A stretch of DNA of 64,000 nt from Chionis minor. Lineage: Eukaryota; Chordata; Aves; Charadriiformes; Chionididae. The stretch is from NCBI GenBank assembly GCA_013398295.1, contig VZSF01003595.1:496001-560000 (forward strand), in the 5' to 3' direction. Made by a program: the position numbers and the translations under genes. Position 1 is the stretch's first letter. Each line of letters starts with the position of its first letter. This document shows positions 1 through 13,598 of this stretch, in pieces. Under the pieces are notes generated by a model. The model searched no databases and had not been told where the DNA came from. It saw nothing but the letters and a program-made list of their open reading frames with translations.

Positions 1-871
1 ACGGCCAGAAAAGCACAGACCAAAGAAGTGCTGCTGAGCACGCCTGGCTGCGCTGAGCCGGCCTCTGCCTTCCAGTAACACCAGCTCCTGATCCTGGTCG
101 AGAACTGGGGAGTCACTGAACCCCTGAGCCAGGTGCAACTCTGGACCACATATGACACCTCAGCACTGGAAAGACTCTTGTTTAAAAAGCACCGGATTGG
201 AAACTTCATACCAAGATAAGTTTTAAAGAAATCTAGTGGAGGAAGATCAATATTTTCTTTTGTTAAGTAAACCTGGTCACTGTGAAAACACTGGAACAGC
301 AGCATAGAAGACAGATTTTCTGTTTACCCACACCACCAGAAGCAGAAGCAAGAACAAAGGCAGCTGCCCTTACCCACCACCCCGACACAAACCTCGTCCA
401 GGATCCTAAGCCTTTAACTCGCAGAAAAGAGAAGCATAAATCTCCCTGTGCTTGTGCAGAAAAAGGTGGAGGTTTTAAAAAGCAGTGGAGGGGAAACAAG
501 CCATTTCTCTTTACCCTCCCCAAAACCCTGGCCAGTTGCTCATAACAGCACCTAACCCCAACGCAGCGCAGCAGCACTAAAGACACCCAAAATCCGGCAG
601 GTCTCGGCGGAGCCAAGCGTGGGTTTCCAGCACAAACCCTCATACTCCGCAGCAAACCCAGCAAGCGCCTGTTACCGGAGGCAGGCTGGGGGGAAGGCTC
701 TCCTGCTGCGCCGTCTCACACTAATGGCCCCACAGCAGGATTTGGCAGGCAAAGGCAGCCCCCAGATTTAGCCAGCGCCGCTTGAGTTTCAGATGGTGCA
801 GAACAGCACATTGATCCATTTATCGCCTGTAGGTTGCCATGGAGACCACAAGTCATTCCCCACCATTGCCA

Positions 872-896
872 CCCCCCCCTCTGTGGACCCCCCCCC
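872..896. repeat. Paired poly-C tracts
   Basis: Eight C residues (872-879) and nine C residues (888-896) are separated by TCTGTGGA. On the minus strand these are two long G runs, which could each be divided to give a G-quadruplex. No other function is evident. Confidence 0.6.
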
Positions 897-1386
897 ACTG
901 CTTTTCAATTGATAGCTGGGCACTGGGGAAGCATCCGCAGCACCGTGGAAATTAAATCCACACTAGGGGAGCAGGGGATTCAGAGCTGACACGGCCAAGG
1001 GACCTCAGCTTGAGGCAGTCTGTCCCACTCTTCCCCACTGAGCAAGTCCAAGCAAAGAGTCGCTCCGAGCCTCTCGCAGAGTAAGTATTACTGGAAATTA
1101 ACAATAATAAAGTGGGATTTTAATGCCCCTCTGTGGGTTCCCCTCCAACACAGGAAATGCTCACAAGGTAGTGGGGAGGGAAAGCTTCCCCCTCTGCAAA
1201 GGCATGAGCCGCAACAGGTTTTGGAGCATCCTGGAGTGTAAGTCCACCAGCCCCAAGCATCAGCGAGCTCCCGCTGTCCCCGAGAAGGGTCGCACCCAGG
1301 AGGACAGCAGTTTTCTGCTCTTCATATGGTAGATCCACCAGGGAGGGAACACAGCCGATCCTTTGCTGAAGGGAGCACAGCATCAA

Positions 1387-1399
1387 ACACACACACACA
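1387..1399. repeat. (AC)n microsatellite, short
   Basis: A perfect AC dinucleotide run of 13 bases, short enough to be nearly stable. Confidence 0.85.
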
Positions 1400-2670
1400 A
1401 CTTCTGTGCACTACGAGCAGCGTGATGAGAGTGGGTGAATCAAACAGCTGAACCGACACGGGCAACTGACACCGAGCTCAGCCTCCCCCCAGCTGCTGCC
1501 GGGAAAGTCACTGCTCAGTCTGTAGAAGACACATGAGCCATCAACTCCGGGGGCAGCAGAGCAAGGCCAGACCTGCACACATCCCGTAATCCCACCCTTC
1601 AGACATCCATTCCCCAGGCTCTCTCCAGCAGGAAGCAGAGAAAATACCTGACCTTCCTTGGGGGCAAACGTCCCAACGCAGAGAGGCACAGCACAGCCTC
1701 CCCACACCTACACAGTCCAGGCTCTATCACCGCAAAGTACTTCAGGTGCCGCTGCTCAGCTCTGTCATTTACCAGAACAAGATATCATCACATTTCCTTT
1801 CTCCCACCCCATGTGGGATGAAGAAACACCATCAAGACAACCTGAGAGAAGTTTTCAGATCTTACGGCTTAGGTTTTGGCTTTTAACCCCACACACAGCC
1901 ACCCAAGCAAGTCACCTGCTTAGGCACAAGAGCTGATCCCCTGTAATTCCTGTGCATTTCAAGAAGGAGCTGCTCTGCAGGTGCTGCACTTCTTAAGGGC
2001 TCGTTCCCTGCACATGCAAGTGTGGAAACTCGGTGCTGGCTTTACCCAAGACTCCAAAAGCACCTCCTTTAGGAGACCAAAGGAGATGACCTTTGTACCA
2101 CGCACAGAGGAAGAGGTGGTGCCGACAGCCCCCTCCAGCACGCTACCAGAGGAGCCCAGCAGCCAGTATCAACCCCAGGCGCTGGAGCATGAGGACACGG
2201 GGCAGGTGGCAGAGCACAGAAAGGCAGCTGCAGGCTGAGAGCCTTCAGGGAAACTCAAGAAGCGTGGTGTAAATACTGTATGCGCCCGGAGCCAGAAAGC
2301 TCAGTGAGGGCTGTGTGTGGCATTTCCTGAAGGTTACCTCTAATGAGTGCTGTCAGACTGCCAGCCTTCGACTGTCTGCCGAGTCCTTCTGTGGGAAGCA
2401 CGGCGCTGCCTGGACCTCTGTGGCATTGTCACAATGTGTGACAGCGAGAGCTTGAAAAAATAAAATTGCTCCCACGCAGCAGAGACGAGGCAGGTATAGG
2501 ACAGCAGTGCAAGCAAACACACCGAAATCCAGCAGCAGGGTGGAAGGGCTCCTCTCTTCTTCTTAACGCCCGGTCACAAAACTGCTTGCTGAGCATTGCG
2601 TATCTCCCCCTCCACAGCACAGCTCGGGGGCAGTGAGAGCCAGCCCCCGGGCACCAGGGGGAGGCCAGCA

Positions 2671-2794
2671 GGCGGCCGCAGCCTGTCCCCCTCGGAGAGA
2701 CGGCGGCTGTGCCGCAATGCTCCAGCCACAGGCGGCTGCAGCCTGTCCCCCTCAGCAGGAGAGACGGCGGCTGTGCCGCGATGCTCCAGCCACT
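2671..2794. repeat. Two-copy tandem duplication, 60/64-bp unit
   Basis: Unit 1 (2671-2730) and unit 2 (2731-2794) both run GGCGGC(C/T)GCAGCCTG ... GCTCCAGCCAC. They differ by a few substitutions and by a 4-base insertion in unit 2 within the CCCCTC...GAGAGACGG segment. The unit is GC and CpG rich and contains GAGACGGCGGCTGTGCCGC. It is open in several frames on both strands, which explains the overlapping frames here; none looks like a protein domain. Confidence 0.85.
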
Positions 2795-5503
2795 CTCCTC
2801 TGGCCGCAGCACTCGGGGGGTTTTGCCACCCGCCTCCCTGTGCGGAGGCACAAACGTTTTGTCCCAGCCGGTATCAGAGCGATCAGTCAGTGGAGCTGAA
2901 GCACAGCAGCAGACATTTGTCTGCATTTATTTACTAGCTGCCACCAAAGAGATTATCCCAGCCCTCCCCACTTGTTTGCTTTTTCCAATTCACTGGGAAC
3001 AGACCAGGCACCCTTCCCTGTTCCTGGGCCTTTTCTGATTCTTAGGCCCAAGTTTACTCACAGCTTTTAGAGACTTTCCAGCCCCAAGCTCACAGCCCAC
3101 TGGTGTGTATCTGCTCTCTGCTGTGCCTCAGATGACCTGCCCAGCTCAGCGTAACGCAGAAGCTTGCAACCAAGCCGTGACTGGCACCAGTCTCTCCAGC
3201 CCAGACACGAAGCTTTCCAGCACTATCAGCAATGTCCAGCCTCTCTTGCTAAGCTTCTGCAGCCCTCCCCCTCCACCCCTTTCTTTTTCTTTTCTTGGAG
3301 AACCACTCCAAGCACAGCACTGGAAATAAATTATCACCAGCGTACCCCAGCAGTACACACCAGGTAACAGAAAACACTACAATTGCAAACATGGAAGAGC
3401 TCAGGGGATCTGTCATTCCAGCAGGAAAATAGAAAAAAAAGCCATGTTCAAGGCCTCCCCAGTTACGTAAACTTCATTTCCATGTCTTTTATCACTGATA
3501 AGATAAGCCATTGCTCAAGTTCAAGTTCTGTATCAAGTAAACCACGATAATCCTCTTAGGAATTCCCCATGCCCCAGCTTGAACAGACCTGCAGAAAAGA
3601 GCTTAAGGGGTTGCCTTCAGCTTAAAAAAAGAAACACACACAAGCACGCAGCCACATACTTATTTATAACATAGGCAAATTTGGGGCCTACTATATAGTA
3701 CTGAAGGCTTATATGGGTCTGCCTGAATAGAGGGATCTACTTCTGCACTAGTTCATAAATGCTACAAGCCACTATTTGGTCATGCATCGCACAGCTGAAC
3801 ACCAGCCCAAAGTCGGCTGCCCTTCTGAGGAGGATTTCTTGCAGCGATAAGGATCTAGAGGATCAGACCCCCAAAAGCAATTAAACTGATTCACAATCAG
3901 TCCCACACACTTTGTGCTGGATTTCAGCAACAAGAATTTTCCAAGCAGCTGTATTTTGTGTGTTTTATTACAACACAGGGTAATTTTACATCCTGTAATG
4001 CTGGTGGCAGAATTACAGCAATTTCAAGCAAGTATTACCCTGCTTCAGATACAGGATTTAAAACTCACTGAAACCACTTCCTCCTGTATTGTACCGTCAG
4101 GACATCCAGATGTGAACCATCACCTTCTATATTTGTTGGACAGCGATGTGACCCAATCAAGCAACCGAATATATTTGCTAACCACTTAAATATGCACTCA
4201 CGCACTCTGCGCTCTTAACACAAAAGGCCATTTCATAAAATTCTGATTGCAAGACGGATGACAGCAATAAGCAGAGACACAAACTCTTGCCCTCCTCTCT
4301 GCTACTCGTCATCAGGACACAAATTACCTGGCCAGCAATTTTATCACAGCATCTTCCATGGAACCAACTTAGCCTAAAGGCAATGAAGGCCAACATTTGA
4401 AGTTTAATACTTTTCTTCCAAAGGCTGCATCTGGACACCCCCGTGCACTTCAACAATGTACAACCACATGCTGGAGGGGCACAGCCTGAAGCCATTCTAA
4501 GCCTGCGGCTGCCAGAAGATCAAGGCACAAGACGGTGAGTATCATCTGAAATTGGTGCTTAAAATGTAAGCTTTCTTCAGGTCTATCTACTTCCTCAGCC
4601 AGCCCAACAGCCTCCAGCACCCACAACTGCTTCTTATTTATTTCCAGGTACCAAGACACTCATCCCTCTCATAGCCTCTCTCCATTAGGGTCTTTTTTAC
4701 ACATCTCTTGAGTATTTATGACACTCAAACTAAAAGACGCAGCATATCAAACAAAACATCTCCGCACTAGCAACTTCAAGATCCTTTAGCATTGACTGAC
4801 AACCCACAATATTGTGGGAAAGGTTGTTTTCAGATCAGCTGCTGGAAAAGCTCTTCCAAAGTAGCAGCTGAATTCAAATCACACACCAATTAGCTCAGGG
4901 GGATTTGTATGTTTTTCTTTCAGGAAACCTATTTGAAAACAAAACAAAAACAAACAGGAAAAAAATGGTTTAAATCTCATTAAAAGATCTCAAACTGTGT
5001 CACAAGCACGCTGCATTTTCCACTAAGGAAAGCAGGAGCAAATCTAACTAGTTTCACCCCATCAGAAGGGATTTCGTCCTTTAAACCCTCTTGCTGCATC
5101 CCCCCCACCTCCCGAGGAAGATAACACAGAGGTCCAGAGCAGCTACAGACCTGTTCAGCATCACGCAGCAAGCAAACCGCTGTGCCGAACCGCCTGGGTC
5201 CATCCCATATCTTTCCCACAAGATGAGGTCTTCCACGCCGCTCTCCTTAGGTTTTCGCCTCTCGCCTCAAGGCCGCATGCAGATGACTGTGCTTTTTCTG
5301 AAGCCAGTGCGAATGAGGCCACTGCATTCGTTATCCAGCGGGATAATGACAGAGTGCAATTCAGTCAACAGCAAATCCTCCCCAGGGAGGTGCCCTCTGA
5401 CCTTCCCTGAGCTGGGGGATGAACGTAGACAGCCAGATCTCAGACAGGCGGCAGAGCTGAGTGAATAATTCCTAATGAATCCTTTCATCTCTTCTTTTGT
5501 TTT
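2795..5503. other. Unique non-coding DNA, probable intron
   Basis: No gene, transposon copy or RNA gene is recognised. The segment 3640-4190 is AT rich with motifs such as CTATATAG near 3690, and the plus strand stays A+C rich (36 of 60 in row 4021-4080, 33 of 60 in row 5041-5100). The open frames are short and lack splice context. Confidence 0.4.
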
Positions 5504-5528
5504 GGGGAAGGGGCGGGGGGGTGGAGGG
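5504..5528 (+). other. Potential G-quadruplex
   Basis: Four G tracts lie at 5504-5507, 5510-5513, 5515-5521 and 5526-5528, with loops of 2, 1 and 4 bases. This meets the usual G3+N1-7 rule. Nothing nearby shows a promoter, so a role is unknown. Confidence 0.6.
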
Positions 5529-8500
5529 AAATAGTTTGGAACAATCCACCAGCAGAAAATTATTTTCTAGAGCTACCCCAAATCACTGTCATCCAAACGA
5601 CATTTTTCATGGCTTTTGCTCAGTACACGGTGAGCACAGAACACACGCTGCTCTCTGCAGAGATGCCCCTCACGCAGGCAGCCGGTCCAGGAGGGGAGAG
5701 CAGAGCACCCAAAGTCACAGCAAGAGCAGGGCTGCTCCTGGAAGGGTGCTCCTGGAAACCTAGCTTAAAATCGCCCTCAGGGAAGCAACTGAGAGTGCAT
5801 TTAGGCTATCCGTTCAAACCCCATTTTTGCCAATAAAATTCAGTTCCACCAACACATCAAATGCATGAGGGACAAGAAAGTTCACTAAATAAGGCCCACA
5901 GACAGCCAGGACCTTAGCTCTCTCCACATACCAGTCAGCCCTCGCTATCAATTTTCTCCCGTTTTCCAAGCCACAAGCTTGAGGGATCATGCACCTTTGA
6001 TACAAGCAGATTCCACCCCCCACCAAAAAGAAGCAATTGTCATTTCTCCTGTGTGACTGCAGCTGCAGACCTCAGTTCTGCAGCATCTCCTGAACGCTCA
6101 GTGTCACTCAGAAGCATTACAGTAAATAAGGGTGTAAATCCAACTCACAACCACAAGATCTCAGAGCTGCTTTACGAACTTTCAGTCACACATGTGGCAC
6201 CCAAGCTTGTGGGCACTAGTCTCCATCAGTGTGACAGTACCAGTTTTAACCACACAGTTTTTATCCTCCTCTCTCCATCAGGCCTGAAATCAGCCACGTC
6301 TTGAAGCAGTCACTTCCATCCGGCATCTACAGGGATTTACCCTCAGCAAGCCCCACCTCAACAGCATCTATGTTTTATATTGGGCATAGAAATTACACAG
6401 AAAGACCACTGTCATGGGATGCTCCCTACCTTATTCCCAGACAAATGAACTGACATGAACCTACACACTTAAATAGAGCTTGGCTCGTGTATTTATATAG
6501 ATGCCAAATCCCAGGGATATCAATGACAATCTCTTCCCCAGTAAAACCTGATTACAGCACTGGACTCTCTAAAGTCCCCCTGCCATCTCCCACGTCACCC
6601 GGGATGTTACAGGGAGCAGCGAACCCCTCCCAGGTGCCCAGCACAGTGGGAGTTGCAACGCCAATGATTAAGCAGATCTTCAAAGGAAGAAAAACAAGAG
6701 TCCTAGTCAATGACTGACCAGCGTAATGGCTCAGGCTACTCTCATGTGCTCCTCTCACAGCACATTTGTTTGCTGGGCTGCCCAAGAGGTTTCCAAGGGT
6801 CAAACATGAGGTCATCGACTGCACGGTGATTTCAGCTTCACTATAAATTATAAAAAGCTGAAACCACAAGCAAGGAAGACCCCAGTACTTACAATTAAGG
6901 CTAAGAAGATATGAAAATGCAAATCCTTTAAGTTCACGCACACCAGAGGCAGCACCACCAAAAAAAAGGATCTTGTGATTTTTGATGATCAGAGGTTAGC
7001 AACATTTAGTAATCCACATAAAATTCTGACCAGCCTCAAGGACCAAGAGCAGCTGCGGAAAGCAAAACCTTACTTTCAGGCTATTTTGAGAAGCACTCAC
7101 AAGGTTTATCCCAGAAACTGCTTTCTGCCTACTCAGATTTCTCAACTGAACGGATCACATGGTGTTGCGATGGACTGCTGCAGACACTTGAGAATAGCAG
7201 TGCCGCCTGCCGCTATCTGCCTGGCACAGAATAGTTTTTAATTGAGGCTGAACTCTTAAGTCCCTGCTGCAGTCTGCAGCTCCAATCACCGAGATAATAA
7301 TTAAACCCAGGAGAAACAGTGCAAAGTAGTGATGCCTTTAACTATAGTACATTAAGATGAGGAAACCAACAGACAACTCCACAATGTGCTGTTTTGTTTT
7401 AAGCCTGAGGATTTGATTGGATTTAAAACAGCAGAAGTCAGGGTTGCAAAGCTCCTGCAGTGCAGTACAGAAACAGGAAAGATGCAGAAAAGTATTCACT
7501 TTCACCTCACCCAGTCCAAGGAGGAAATCGGAGCAAGTTTTTCCCATCTGAATTTGGGACTGTCCTCCCCTGAGAATCTGAGAGATTATAAAATGAAAGG
7601 GGAATGCAGAGCAAGAGAAGCACTCAAGACACCAGTCTAGTTCAGAGCCATCCTCTCCAGCTCAGACGGACCCAGGAAAGAAACCTGCTAGAAAAACCAC
7701 CCCGAAGAAGTCAGCACGGGCCACGAAGGCTGGCGGCGGATCAGACAACGCAAGTTCTGCTCTGAAATCCGAGGGGAGAGGCTCAGCCTGGAAACAACTC
7801 TCCATTAGGTTAATTGGTCAAGTTTGATGTATCCAAGTCGGTTACCATGGCCACAGGAACTGAAGAGTAATGCTTTACACAGATTTCCCCATGTGGGACT
7901 GGGGATGGGGGTGGTACGTCCAGCGCCTCCAGACCTGCCGTGAGGCAGGGAGGAGACCCCCACTGCCCTGGGACACCCCAGGTTCTGCACAAACACCCCC
8001 CACCCCAGGCTGGGCTGTTTACAAACACCTACTGGAAGAACTCCTTGTCCGTAGATCACAAGACTGCTATAAATAGCACCAGAGAGCAACCAGGTTAATG
8101 ACACATCAAGAAGATGCATTTGCACTCGGAAATAAAGAGAATGTACGTGAGATTTGCCCCCCACATGGCTTTTGTTTGTTTGTCTGAGTGGGGGAAGAAA
8201 CACAAGAGGCTCTGTTTTCTCTCAAAAATTCAAACCCTGCCTATCAAAGAAGCAACAGAAAGCTGTCTGTCTCTCCAAAACACCATGTCAAATACAGCCG
8301 AATCTTGTTAATCTATCCAATCTATCCAGTGCCTGGGAAAAGGCCACTGCCTGTTACAGCATTTCCCCACACAAGCAAATATTTTAAGTGTCATTAGCTA
8401 CACTCTGCGCAATTATGATCAACATCATGTCGGTTACTTACAAGTGCGCTGCAACACACGTTCAATCCATGCACTAGAGCACACCAGTAAAAACTACTGC

Positions 8501-8619
8501 CACTTCTAGCAGGGAACAGCAGCAGATTTAGAAAAGAAGTGGGAGAGAAACAGCGATTTGCAATTCAGCAAAGCTCCTGTAGAAAAGCAGTTTTAAACTC
8601 TCTTGGGAAAAGGACCCTC
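5529..8619. other. Unique non-coding DNA, probable intron
   Basis: No exon or repeat family is recognised. The A+C-rich plus-strand bias continues (37 of 60 in rows 6001-6060 and 7261-7320). The largest open frames, for example minus-strand 7805-8203 and 6552-6941, overlap frames on the other strand and show no domain or signal I recognise. Confidence 0.4.
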
Positions 8620-8632
8620 CTCTCTCTCTCTC
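8620..8632. repeat. (TC)n microsatellite, short
   Basis: A CT dinucleotide run of about 13 bases. Confidence 0.8.
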
Positions 8633-9350
8633 ATTTTCTGTTCATCAACTGCCTAACTGAGCCACAACTGACGCCTGCAGAAGCTGCCACAGCGCACAGA
8701 GGACGGCATCCGACCAACTTCCCTGTTCATCAGCTCTTGCCCGGATACGCAGGGCTGAAGGCACACCACCACAAAACTGCTGGAGTCTCCTTGAATTAAG
8801 CAAGATTCAAGGAACAGAGGTGACACAGTCGGCAGCTGACAAAGCAGCAATGGGCGCTTCCACAGAAGAAGTTTGAGAGAAAAATCTCCCAGTTAGAGGG
8901 GAATTTCAGGACTGTGGTTTTACTCCTGCAGGTGACATAGGCTTGAAATGTCACCAAGTTTCATAAATTACAGCCACTATCCCCTGATTTCAGGCTGTCT
9001 GTCCCTTGGCTCCTCATCCCTCCCTGCAATCCCCATACTACCCCCAAAGGGGTGCCAACGCAACCAAAAGCCTGATCCCCTGGTGAAGACATTCATTCAA
9101 CTACTCAGGTCAAAATAACAGGAAGGAGAAGCACTGGGATAGGAATACGGTGAGGGGCAGCGAGGTGTCAAACTCCTTTAGCCACCGCCCTAACCAAAAC
9201 CATCACACCCCAAAAATACAACCTAAAAGAAGTCAGCTAGATGCTGTGAAAATGGCAGAAGAAATCACCCTTGCTTGACAGACCCAAACTCATTAAGAGA
9301 TAAAATTCAGCTCCACCTTTCTTAGCAGGTTAATACTAAGCTGCTACCTG

Positions 9351-9376
9351 CCCCTCCTCCCCCCCCCCCCTTCTTC
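9351..9376. repeat. Pyrimidine / poly-C tract
   Basis: A pyrimidine-only run with 12 consecutive C residues at 9359-9370. Such tracts are common polymorphism and sequencing-error sites. Confidence 0.8.
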
Positions 9377-10748
9377 TGCAGATACCTTAATTGGTTGCTT
9401 AATACAGATTTCACTGTTATGCTTATCGCAACACTCAGAGCTGGCCGTATGACGGGAGCACTGAACACAGAGAAGACCCATTTGTCTCCGTAACTAATTG
9501 TGCTGCCTCCTCAACATACACACTAAATTGACTTGGCAAGACTGCAAGGCGAAGCTGCCGTATTTATTTAGACATTTCTTCTGCCGGTTGAGAGGCTTTG
9601 TACAGCAGACTGCAAAGGGCCAAGACACCACAGGCACCTTTATCAAGTTCACACAAAACTGGAGTGAGTGAAAAAAGGATCAGGCCCCAGGTTAGCAGCA
9701 TTCCTGGCTGTGTACTTTACAGTAGGGATTTTAGCTTCAGTCACCTAAGAATTAATTGGCAAAACACTCAAGAAGTTCATAAAGGCAAGTGTGAACACTC
9801 ACTTATTTCTGGCTACAGCCTTCTTTACCCTAGGGATCAGCCTCCATAAAACAAAAATAAGTACGTGTAGACTGCCTGATCAAAACGCAGGGGAGTGCCT
9901 GCATTAGCCAAACACGTCTAATGCCTCAAGCAGCCACCGGGTAACTCAAGGCTGGAGAGTCGTGCACAGACACGTTCTTCCTGGAACAACCCCACGCCTG
10001 CAGCCAGGGGTCTGACTCTGCACCCACCTTCCAACTCCGGCACAGGTTCAAGGTGTTTCCGCATGAAACAAGGAACTAGAGCAAGACAAACACAATAATA
10101 CATTGTGTGGGGAATAAAGCCTCCTGCCGAGAAGAAATCCAGACATTCAAAAAGCACAACTGAACAAAATGGGAAAAAAAAAAAAGCCACGGATGGAGCT
10201 TGAAGTTCTTGTCTCTGAAACGGACAGCAAAACTCACGCCATCTTTGGCAGGGAAGCAGGAGCAACCAGGGAGTTGCATACATCTATCTGCCTCTTCAGC
10301 ACTTCTCCTCCTGCTCTGGGCAAACCAAACACCCCATTTCTCAGCTTTCACCTGCTGCTGGCAGTTTAAGGACATTCACAGAAGTGCTCTAGGTTTCATG
10401 AGCACCAGTCTCAGTGGAGAAGATGCAAACTGCAGCTTTCCACAGCGAGAGAGTTAAAACAAAAACACAACCCCCTAAGGTACGCACAGACATCTCTACT
10501 TTTGTTTCATAATGCTGGAGAAAACCCAAAATCCTGCAGTGTTTCTCAGGCCATCACCACATAGCCCTCAGGAACACTGCTGGCAGCTGACTGGGTTCTG
10601 GACCAAAACCGCAGCCGCTCTCTACATGCATCTCTAATGATGGCATCTTAAGACACGTAGACATCAAAAAACCAAAAAACACAACAAAATCTTTTAGCAG
10701 TTGCCCTGTCAAGAGAGCAAAGCAAAGCCAAGACTAAAGCCTACAAAT

Positions 10749-10787
10749 GAAGAAGAAAAAAAAAAAGAGACGAAGAAGAAAAAAGGG
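10749..10787 (+). repeat. Purine-rich (GAA)n-like tract
   Basis: A nearly pure purine stretch, interrupted by one C at 10771, of degenerate GAA and poly-A character. Confidence 0.75.
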
Positions 10788-13598
10788 CTGGCTGACACCT
10801 CCTATACATGCTGTCAGCAGGATCATTTGCTCCAAAAATAAAGATGCTCAATGCATCTAACTGATGACACAACTGCTTCACGGTCCCAACACCAGAGTTG
10901 CATAAAATCCTCCGAACACCCATTGCCTTGCAGCTCAGTAAAAAGCAAACACGTGTACTCACTCAGAGCGAGGAACAGACACTGTATGCCACTCCCCAGC
11001 AGGATTTCCAGCTCTTCACATCCACTCAAGCATCTGCTCGGGCTGCAGAGAAGCTTTTCACCCCTCTACCCTTTGCCAGTCACGCTCCGAAGCCCCAGCC
11101 ACAAGCCCGTGGCTGAGCGAGCTGCCCAGCTGCCTGTGCCCCATCATGCAAAACCACCTCGCCAGCAGCCAGAGATCCCAAACCACTCTGCAGAAGCAGC
11201 ACAGAGAGGCAGCGCTACCAGACCCAGGCCCCCGCGCACAGCCAGTGGCAAGCAGCCTCCCGCACAGCCTGGGTACGCGCAGGCTGCCTCATCAGCACCT
11301 CCCAAATAAGTGACATTTAAGACCAGAAAGCCTTAAATAAGAATGTTGAAGGCTTTTTCCACTGCCAGTTCAGAAAGTTTTTTCAAAACGCTGGACACAG
11401 ATTCCCGTAACGCAGACTTCGCTGCATTTTATTTCTTTGACAGTTTTTAATCACCTCTGGTCTAGCATTTGGAAATTATTATTCACACGCAACAGGAACA
11501 AGGCTGCAGGGAAACGCGAATTTCACTGGCCTGCCTGGTTTTGTCTGTGGACACCACCTCACATATTACCAAATCAAAACGAGCCGGCCAACTTCAGTAC
11601 AAGGGGGGAAATGAAAGGGCAGACCGGTGACCTAGAAAATGAAGCTGAGACTTTGGCATGAGCTTGAAACTCTGCACCAAAGGTGAAAGAAAATAAAAAA
11701 AAGCAAAGCGGCAACTGCTTTCAAAATGGAGCTTGAAAAGTTTATTAAGGGAATTATATGACATAGTACCTGCAGAAAAACAAGGTCTTGATCAAGGAAG
11801 TCTTTCCAACACGGAAGAGTCATCCCCTTTGCCAAACAGAGGAAACTCTTCTGCCAGAGAAGAGGCGACACAGTTATTTAAGGTCCCGATGTAGGAAAAA
11901 CACACCCAGGCAAACAACCAGAGAAACTTCCCAAGCGCACAGCTCCGATACCAAACACCACTCTGTTACACGCCCAAGATTTACATACCACATGATATCA
12001 TGAATCGCATGACAGTAACGGCAAGGGCTTGACAAGTCAGTAGACAAAGCTTTAGGGCTTCAAGCAGTGGATCGGGAATGCCGCAGTCACACGTCTCAGC
12101 ACTGATCCAATGCAAACTCACCCTGCCAGGTGTAACTGGTTCAAGGAGGGTGTTAACAAGTTACCTTTGTTCCAGCAAGTTTCAGGCTTGATCGGGTAAC
12201 GTCCACCTCACCAGCATAAAACCGACGCAGGCTCTGCATCGCCCTCCTGCAGCGCTGACAGGAGAGGCCGTTGCACACCGTTGTCCAGCCTGGATGGTGC
12301 GTGCACCACCAGGTAACCCAGCGTAAACCACTGGGGACTCACAGCCTTCGCAAAACCAGCTCCTTGCAACATCAGGCCAAAGAGATCACGCGGGCTCGGC
12401 AGTAAACACTCATGCAGAGCCGCAAAGTGCTTCTGCTATATGAGCCAGGTGCTGCCACCAATAAACCATGTGCTAACCAGTGCTTCTGCAGCGCTGGGAA
12501 TTACGTGTTTGAGAAGTTTGCAGAGGCCAAAGACTGAGGTATTTACGAAGTGATCAAGTACCACGCAGCTGAGACACAGTCCTATAAAAGTGTAGCCGTT
12601 GGGCTCGTTTTATAAGGTTTTAAAGTATTTTCAGAAGAAAGCCAACTTTCCATTGTTTGCCACAGCTTATTTGAAGCCCACACATCCCGCAGCGTAGAGG
12701 AAAGACACCCTCCACCCTCTCCAGCCAGCTCCGCACAGCTGGAGGTACAGGCAGAGTTTCAGAAAGCTCAGCTTTGCTGCCATCCCACTCACCAATTCAC
12801 TCTCCCACAGCATCCCACTGAAACCCAGGCGCAGGGTTCAGTCCTTCACCGTGGTGTGCCACAAGAATCAGGCCCCACAACCTTTACACGACCACTTAAG
12901 CCTCCAGACCTTTCAACTACACAGTCCCTGAGGAGGACGAAACCTGCCCACCTGGGAGACAGCAAGTCCTCAGGGACCGATCATAAATGATGGGATGATC
13001 TGCACCAGGAACCTTCCCAAATCCTGTCATCCTCCACCCACAGGCTGACACATTTCTTTCCTTCTGCCTTCTTTAACACATAGACACAGAAGAACGCAAT
13101 ACAAACCACTCTCTTGCCCTAACACGCACAGGACAAACCTTAACTGTGTTGCTTAGGAAGCTGGTGAGAAGCATTCAGGTACCAGCACAGAGCACCAGCC
13201 CGGAGCCTGCAGAAAACAGGTTTTAGAAGATATAAAGGTCCCAAAAACTACATGACAGATGGCCACATTGCTGGAGTATTTCTGCAGTTTACAGCCAGTT
13301 CCCTGCACAGGCAGGGGGAAGCACAGCCGGATGGTAAGGGTTAACTTCCCACGTATTTTGGCCGAAACTGCATTTCTGGGCACCAGCCACTCTGTCCAGT
13401 GCTACGCCAGGGAAACAATGCTAAATAAAGATTACGCAGAGTGGTATTATGTAAATAATTCTCTTCCACAATGAAAGGATAAACCTAGACTGCTTGGTTA
13501 GTTATTAACCCGGGAGCCAGCACCGCAGAGAGGAAATCCTGCCGGCTCTCCCTCCCTTGACACACGCACCACAGGGAGAGCTGCAGCCAGGGCTGCAG

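Larger units (their letters stand above)
1..2670. other. Unique non-coding DNA, probable intron
   Basis: No convincing exon, repeat family or RNA gene is visible. Open frames on both strands are under 100 codons, overlap each other and lack domain-like sequence. The plus strand is A+C rich, like the rest of the first 18 kb; row 2101-2160 has 37 A+C of 60. Short simple tracts lie at 872-896 and 1387-1399. The intronic reading is an inference from the strand bias that ends at the CpG island near 18.3 kb. Confidence 0.45.
8633..13598. other. Unique non-coding DNA, probable intron
   Basis: No gene is recognised. The stretch holds a poly-C tract (9359-9370), a purine tract (10749-10787) and ordinary unique sequence. 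The longest open frame is 152 codons at 10851-11309 (plus); it is Ser/Pro/Gln-rich without a domain and was rejected. A+C bias on the plus strand persists in most counted rows (44 of 60 at 13081-13140) but is weak or absent in others (27 of 60 at 11401-11460). Confidence 0.4.

Noticed and set aside
10851..11309. 152-codon plus-strand frame
   Set aside because: Ser/Pro/Gln/Ala-rich low-pattern sequence with no domain, on the strand opposite to the inferred transcript.
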